A stretch of 64,000 bases of DNA from Elysia crispata (taxonomy: Eukaryota > Mollusca > Gastropoda > Plakobranchidae). The stretch is taken from assembly GCA_033675545.1 (NCBI GenBank), contig JAWDGP010006684.1, positions 1,612,001 through 1,676,000 of the forward strand, written 5' to 3'. This document shows positions 58,201 through 64,000 of this stretch, piece by piece (position 1 is the first letter of the stretch; each line of letters begins with the position of its first letter). Made by a program: the position numbers and the translations under genes. A model generated the notes under the pieces. The model saw only the letters and a list, made by a program, of their open reading frames with translations, was not told where the DNA came from and did not search any database.

Positions 58201-61200
58201 ATGTAAAATAAAAGCAGAATACAAATTTGATTACCCAACAGTATTTTGAATCTTAACTTCAAACAACTAAATGAGGAAACAAGTGTCAAATTCTATTTCA
58301 CAAGAAAAAGAAACTGATAGCTTGTCAATAGAAAAGTCAAATAAAAAAATTTTGTATGCTACCAAATTGCAAGCAAAGTTCATTATTTATCTCTATGCTG
58401 TACGCCCTCACTTTTCAGAACACTTGTCTTTATCCACATGCAAAACAAATTTTATAGGTATACATGTATGTATTGTTATTTGAAGCTCATTCTTTTTTTG
58501 ATAGATTCTTTATGTAAAACTTTGGTGTCATATTGAGAAATAAATCTATAGATTTAGGGGATGGTGAAATGAAAGATCTGTTCCAACCCTTTAAATGTGT
58601 TTAGGGTTGCTGTAACCATCAGAGGTAAAGTTAATATTATCTCTTGGCTGCCTTTGTGAATTAAAAGAGAAATTGCGTTTCAGTGATCTGAGATTAGCAA
58701 AAATATGAAAAAAAAAAGCCTTGTTGTTTTGGTTTTTTAAATTGCTGGTATCTATAGCTTTTCCCCCCCAATTATCATGTATTGTTCGTCCAAAGGTATG
58801 TGGTCATGAAGCGGTCATAAGATAACATATGATTTTTTACCAGTGTATCCTCTATAGAATATTTTAATCTGAATTTCGATGTTGGCTATGAAAATGTTGC
58901 TTGATTATAACGTACCATAAGTATTGCATGACAAGAACTTGTTTTTTATCTTTAAAATATGTAATTTACTTTTGAAGCCATGCCCTGATTTCAAGTTTTA
59001 TGCCCATTGAGATAATTTGATTAATCTGTGCAAGTGTGTAATTTCTTTCTTTGATCTGCAGTATGAACAAGTGTGCTGGCACACATAATCGACATATGAA
59101 ATATTGCTGATAAGAGAGTTTTGTGGACTTGCTTTTTTCACCCATAAATGGTTCACATGTGCCTTTTAAAAAGATCTATGTAGCACATATATATCAAATA
59201 TTATTGTGTGTTCTTAAATCTAATCCTTTTTTTTAATTGCCATGTAATTTTTAACCTTCCCTGTACTTTTCCTATTACTTTACACTGTTTGTTGTTTACT
59301 GTTTGAAACAGACCTTCATGTGGCATAACTGCTACTAGCAATATCTAAATAGCAGTAGTACTTTAAGCACAACATCAGTAATGATAATCATTTTTTTAAT
59401 GAATTTGTAGGTAATTATGGTTGCAGCAGCAGTAGTTATTGTAATTTTAGTAAGAAAAATAGAAATAAGTCATGACAATAGAAGAGTAGATCAAAGCAGT
59501 AACAAAAACTAGCATGAAAATGTTCCCCAGCTATATTTGGTGCAAATCTGTGGAATAGCAATGATTAGTACTGTTACAGATTTAAAGCACAACTATAATG
59601 CTGTTACAGATTTAAAGGAGGCACAACTATAAAACTATTGGTTTTAATATTAGTTACAGCATCATTTTTCCTTCATCTATAATTGAATCATTGCAGCAGT
59701 TGTGAAATTGGTAAATATTCTACTCTAATAAGAGTGGTAGCAATTCAGGCTGTCCTCTTTTTTTTTTTTTAAATATTGTAGCAGCAGCATTACAGCTATC
59801 ACTGTAGTTAGCCTTCCACGCATGCTATATGTGCAGAGGTACTGACAATTGCAGGGAAACATTACATGCTTTTAGCGTTTAATGGAAGGGTTATGAGAAG
59901 GGATGCGTTTCACATTCATTTTGTGTCATACTTATATTAGTGTATACCTGTGGTTGATCATCCACACTGGCATTGTACACATTAGTGCAAAGAAGGTTAG
60001 CAAAATGTACAGAGCTTACAAAATTCAGGGTGGTATTATCTCCACAATGCAAATCATTCTCTGTTAATTGGTTATTGATTTATAATTGCTTTTTAGCGTT
60101 AATGTAAAAGCAGCTGTTAGTAGTTTTACAATTGTAATGTTTTGGTATGAGGAATTTACAGTACAGGTTTTACGTCATGCCATAGTGTTACCATTTGGCA
60201 TTATTATACTGCAAGCTTTTTAACAAAGCAAAGTCGTTATTTATTACAGTGAGAAGGATGAAGCTATTCATCACATGTTTATATACACATTTTCAATTGT
60301 ACATCCATACATCTACTTTTAGTCAAAGATGAAAGTTAATCACAGAAATTGTTAAGCTTTACACGTATAGTTATGAAGGAAAGTTACAAGAAAAAAAAAA
60401 AGAACACATCAATTTTATGAGAGCAATTAGGCATCATATTCTTTCATTAGTTTACTTTAATTGATTCATTGATTCATAGGTGATATCTCTCAGAGCTTGA
60501 ATTATTGAAAGAAGCAATAATAAAAAAAATTTAAAAATTAATAAATGCATCAAGAAACTTAAAAATTGCTATCTGGTCTTGGCTTATTTGCTTTCCTATC
60601 AACTTGTGTATTAAAGCACCATGTTTTGAAATTTAACTTTCAAATCTTTTTCTTCTATCTTTAAGTTTTACACTTTTCAGAAACAAGTTGTCAAAAAAAA
60701 TCTTTTTTTTTTTTGACACTGGGAACAGAAAGAACAATCATAATTGACATTATGAATTTAAGAAAATGTGAAAAGTGAAAACTACAGATTCTTGATTAAA
60801 AAAAAAAAGAATATCAATATTGCATTTCCCTGCTGCTTAATTTTTTTTTTGTGAATGTATCTAAAGATAAAGGTCTCTAGTCTTAAGTCTTTACACATGT
60901 CAAATAATATACTTAAGAGGTAGCTTGACTGTAAATACCGTAGGCAGTTGGTTTGATTTCATTTGGTCAACAAATTTTTCATGTGCTTTTGGCAAAATGT
61001 CAAGCCTAAACTAATGCTCACATTTTTTTTTTTCAAATTTGTATCAATATTGGTTTTCCTTTTAGAGACATTTACAGAGCACCATAGTTCAAAGAACTGG
61101 AGCCACTTTCAAGAATGAATTTTGCTTATATTCTAATTATTTATCTAAATAAAAAAAAAAAAAGGCAAAACATCTTTAGGGCCATTGCTTATGAAATTCT

Positions 61201-62646
61201 TAACAAACTAGTGGATTTAAGTAGCAAATTAATGTAGTCCATTCTTTCTCTTTTTATGAATACCAAAAAGTCTGAAGTTATTTTGAAGTAAAACATGCCC
61301 CAAGCATTTCAAAGGATGTAGAATAGAGACACGAGAAGAGGTTAAGGATGCAGATCTGGATTTCATGAACCTACTTTCATAATTGAATTTCAGAACACTG
61401 CTGTGGTATCTGCCACTTATATTATTGTTCTGGAATTGCAAACACTAATTAATGTTTGTTCATAGATTTAGAAATTGATTTTTTTTATTTGGTTAGTGTA
61501 ATTTTGTAACAATTTCATTATTGTCGACAGTTTCGACTTCAGATTTTCTTTTTTTCCTTTCCTCATTTGTTTCATCATTTGAATACAGTTGCTAAATTTG
61601 ATTTTAAAACCTTTTTAATTTTTTTGTTGAAAGCTTCCGAGCAAGGAAGGAGTTGTGTTTTTTCTTTAAACTTGTTTTGGCTAAGGCCCTATTTGAATTA
61701 TAATTTTAAGGTGCCTTACTTTACAATTTCATGTTGAGAATTTTGAAATAATTGTTGCTTTAGTTATTGAACTACTAGTGTCCCTTCAAGCCACCAGTTT
61801 AGAATATTTCACTGTTATAGATGTGGTGTACATTTAAAGGCCCAACCATTTGATCAAAGAATATTTTCACATTTCAACATTATCAGTAATATCGTATGAT
61901 CAATATATATTTGTGTATGAAAAGAAACTTTTGATATGTGTACATATTCCATACATATATTTATTTTAAGGGAAAAAAAGCGCTTATTCCACAAAGCTAT
62001 ACCTGTTACTGCTAGGTATACTTTTATATCACCCCAAGGTAAATATTTTGAATAAGCCTTGTCAAAAACTCTATGCACATTTATGTGAGCTATGAAGTTG
62101 TCCATAATATTTTTAAGCACCATAACTGTACATTCAATTTAGACAAAATGCTCTTGAATGCATTTTTTTCTTCTGAAGGAGAATTATGTTATGCTTCCTC
62201 AAGGTGCTTTGAAGTTAGAGGCAAGCTTTTAAAAAGGGTGCAATTACTTAAAATTGTTTTTTTAAGAAACATGAACTGCTGATGTTAAAATGAGCAAAAA
62301 ATATTTTCCTCCTTTTAAAAACATATCTTTTAAAGTCTCCTGGAAATATTAAAACTTGCTAAGATGTTTTTCTATGTATAGAATTCATCAGCTCTTAAGA
62401 TTTTTCCTTATTTTAAATTTCTTATATTGGTTAAGAAGCTACCTGCAGGATCATGCAATCTCTAAAAGTCTTTAGACTAAAGAAAAAACATTACATCCAA
62501 ATATATCTATCAGATGTTTTAAGCTGATTGTTGTCACTTTTGATCATTAATATCACTGCCTAAATGCTCTCCGACCATAGTTGTGTACTGATACATGTTT
62601 TCAATACAAATACATGGAGGGGATACAAAACAGTTTTGGACAATTA

Positions 62647-62652
62647 AATAAA
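62647..62652 (+). terminator. Distal poly(A) signal AATAAA
   Basis: Followed at about 50-75 bases by TGTGTGTGAGTGTATGTT, a good GU-rich downstream element. Better context than the proximal signal. Confidence 0.45.
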
Positions 62653-62730
62653 ATTTATTTTTCATTTGAATTCTTTATTGTGTTGACAATTTAATATTTC
62701 TTGTTAATGTGTGTGAGTGTATGTTTTCAC

Positions 62731-63400
62731 TAAGAATTGTGTAGGACAAGGTAAGTAAAGGAACCAATGTTAATAAAAGAAACATCTATAACTGCTGCAG
62801 AAGGTTTCATTATGGCTTTTTTGCATAACCACCCCCTCCCCCCAAAAAAAACAAAACAAAACCAAAAAAAAAAAAAAACACATGGCTATTTTTTTTTTAT
62901 AAAATACTGTAGGTATTCAAAGCTTTAATACAGAAAAAAAAATTTCAGATAATTTTTTGAAGCAAGATATAAATTAGGGTAAACCTATATCTAGACCTAG
63001 AACAAGTGACTGCCCAATCAGATGGTGTCATTTTCACCATCTTCATGAAAATCTAGGATCTCAATAGCTGTCAATCCGAAACATCCTTGATGTAAGGATT
63101 AAGAGTAGAAAATATTTTTTTGGGCTAGCAATGTCACAGTTTAGACTAAGACCCACATCTAAACGGTGCTGTAGCATTGCAGCAGCCAGTAACTTGTAGC
63201 CAAAACATTTCATCTGGCTCATTCCACATTCAAAGTCATTTTTGGATGTTTCTTGAGAATAAAATGTTGCATTGCTCAAGGGTCACAATACACAAAGTTA
63301 ACAACTGAAAATCATCAGTGCTGCCGTGATATCAAATTTTCTCTAAAAACACCATAAGTTTAGAGTTTAAAAAAAATGAACAGATTTGGGCAACATTCAC
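62731..63400. other. AT-rich flank without features
   Basis: A homopolymer-rich patch (C, A and T runs) at 62,832-62,890. No gene seen on either strand. Confidence 0.6.
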
Positions 63401-63660
63401 TTGTTCCAGAGTTGAAGTCAAACTAATTTATTTAAAAGGTCAAATTTCATATGAAAATGACTATGCATTGTCACTGTCAAAGTCATGAGCAATTCACTTT
63501 TACTTTGATTATTTCATTAATGGGCTTAGTTTTGTTCCAGAGTTGAAGAAGTCAAACTAATTTAATTTAAAAGGTCAAATTTCATACGAAAATGACTATG
63601 CATTGTCACTGTCAAAGTCATGAGCAATTCACTTTTACTTTATTTCATTAATGGGCTTAG
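63401..63660 (+). repeat. Tandem duplication, two copies of about 130 bp
   Basis: Copy 1 63,401-63,531 and copy 2 63,532-63,660. Both run from TTGTTCCAGAGTTGAAG to ATTTCATTAATGGGCTTAG. Copies differ by small indels (an extra AAG, a missing GATTA) and a T/C change, so the duplication is recent. Confidence 0.95.
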
Positions 63661-64000
63661 GACAGGGTAGAAAACCTCATTCTCCTTGTTTTAGTTATGG
63701 GCATGTGAATATATCTAATGTTCCTTCATAATTGATGACAAATAAGGTCTATAAAGGGAGTCTTGTCATTCAAAATATTTAATGCTAGAAAGCCCAATCC
63801 TGCTTTGCTCATACTTAAAAAGTATCTGAATAGCACTGAGCATGGTGATATTTATTAAACTTGCTGCTTGTTTAGTAATTATCAGAAACAATTACAGTAT
63901 GTGTGGGGGCGCAGTCTGACCCAATACAAGGCCCAAAAAACCCAGTTAGCCATTAGTTGTAACATGATTGTATTACATGCTAGTGCATCAACCAAGCCTT
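63661..64000. other. Window end, no feature
   Basis: AT-rich sequence with no gene, repeat or mobile-element signature. Confidence 0.6.

Larger units (their letters stand above)
54925..62730 (+). other. Smaug 3'UTR and/or flank, AT-rich
   Basis: No open frame has family similarity on either strand. Several AATAAA signals are present. The distal one is followed by GT-rich sequence, so the UTR may extend nearly 8 kb. A small tandem repeat (CTGTTACAGATTTAAAG) occurs near 59,571-59,635. How much is transcribed cannot be told from sequence alone. Confidence 0.5.

Noticed and set aside
60930..61946. Pumilio sites TGTAAATA (60,930) and TGTACATA (61,939) in the Smaug 3'UTR
   Set aside because: About two matches are expected by chance in 7.9 kb of such AT-rich sequence.

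Overview
This window is animal nuclear DNA. It is AT-rich, full of microsatellites, and holds spliced genes with GT-AG introns. Gene content and repeat style suggest a lophotrochozoan invertebrate, most likely a mollusc. That placement is inferred; nothing in the window names the species.

Layout. (1) Positions 1-11,421, plus strand: the 3' part of a large multi-exon gene. A single 7.37-kb exon encodes about 2,456 low-complexity, probably disordered residues. Just after that exon's splice acceptor lies a textbook PCNA-binding PIP box (QKRITDFF). Three small terminal exons encode a domain that aligns without gaps to the integrase-binding domain (IBD, a TFIIS-N-like fold) of LEDGF/PSIP1 and HRP2. 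The 5' end of the gene lies outside the window. (2) 11,422-21,886: about 10.5 kb with no gene I can support. It holds a (TC)n tract, a diverged duplication, a TCTAGA/AGATCT-rich stretch and two interleaved inverted repeats. (3) 21,887-54,924, plus strand: a complete Smaug/SAMD4 gene. I reconstructed 12 coding exons whose phases all agree, giving 914 codons. It has the N-terminal conserved region, His/Pro/Ser/Gln-rich linkers, the RNA-binding SAM domain, the PHAT-like region and the conserved C-terminal tail. (4) 54,925 to about 62.7 kb: AT-rich 3'UTR or flank with proximal and distal poly(A) signals. (5) The last kilobase holds a 130-bp tandem duplication.

The Smaug introns carry most of the repeats. 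These include a 1.77-kb CTG/CTA trinucleotide tract, eight-odd pure CT blocks that are all pyrimidine on the sense strand, and a 250-bp AT block inside the intron that splits the SAM domain. They also hold a decayed non-LTR retrotransposon 3' end (RNase H plus zinc knuckle), a rearranged mariner with 185-bp inverted arms, and a pogo/Tigger-like TIR element.

The two genes are in tandem, and nothing suggests they share regulation. The first is probably a nuclear chromatin or replication-linked adaptor. The second is a cytoplasmic post-transcriptional repressor. The points most worth following up are the PIP box plus IBD-like architecture, the substitutions at IBD ligand-contact positions, the very long sense-strand CTG tract inside a Smaug gene, and the fold-back mariner.
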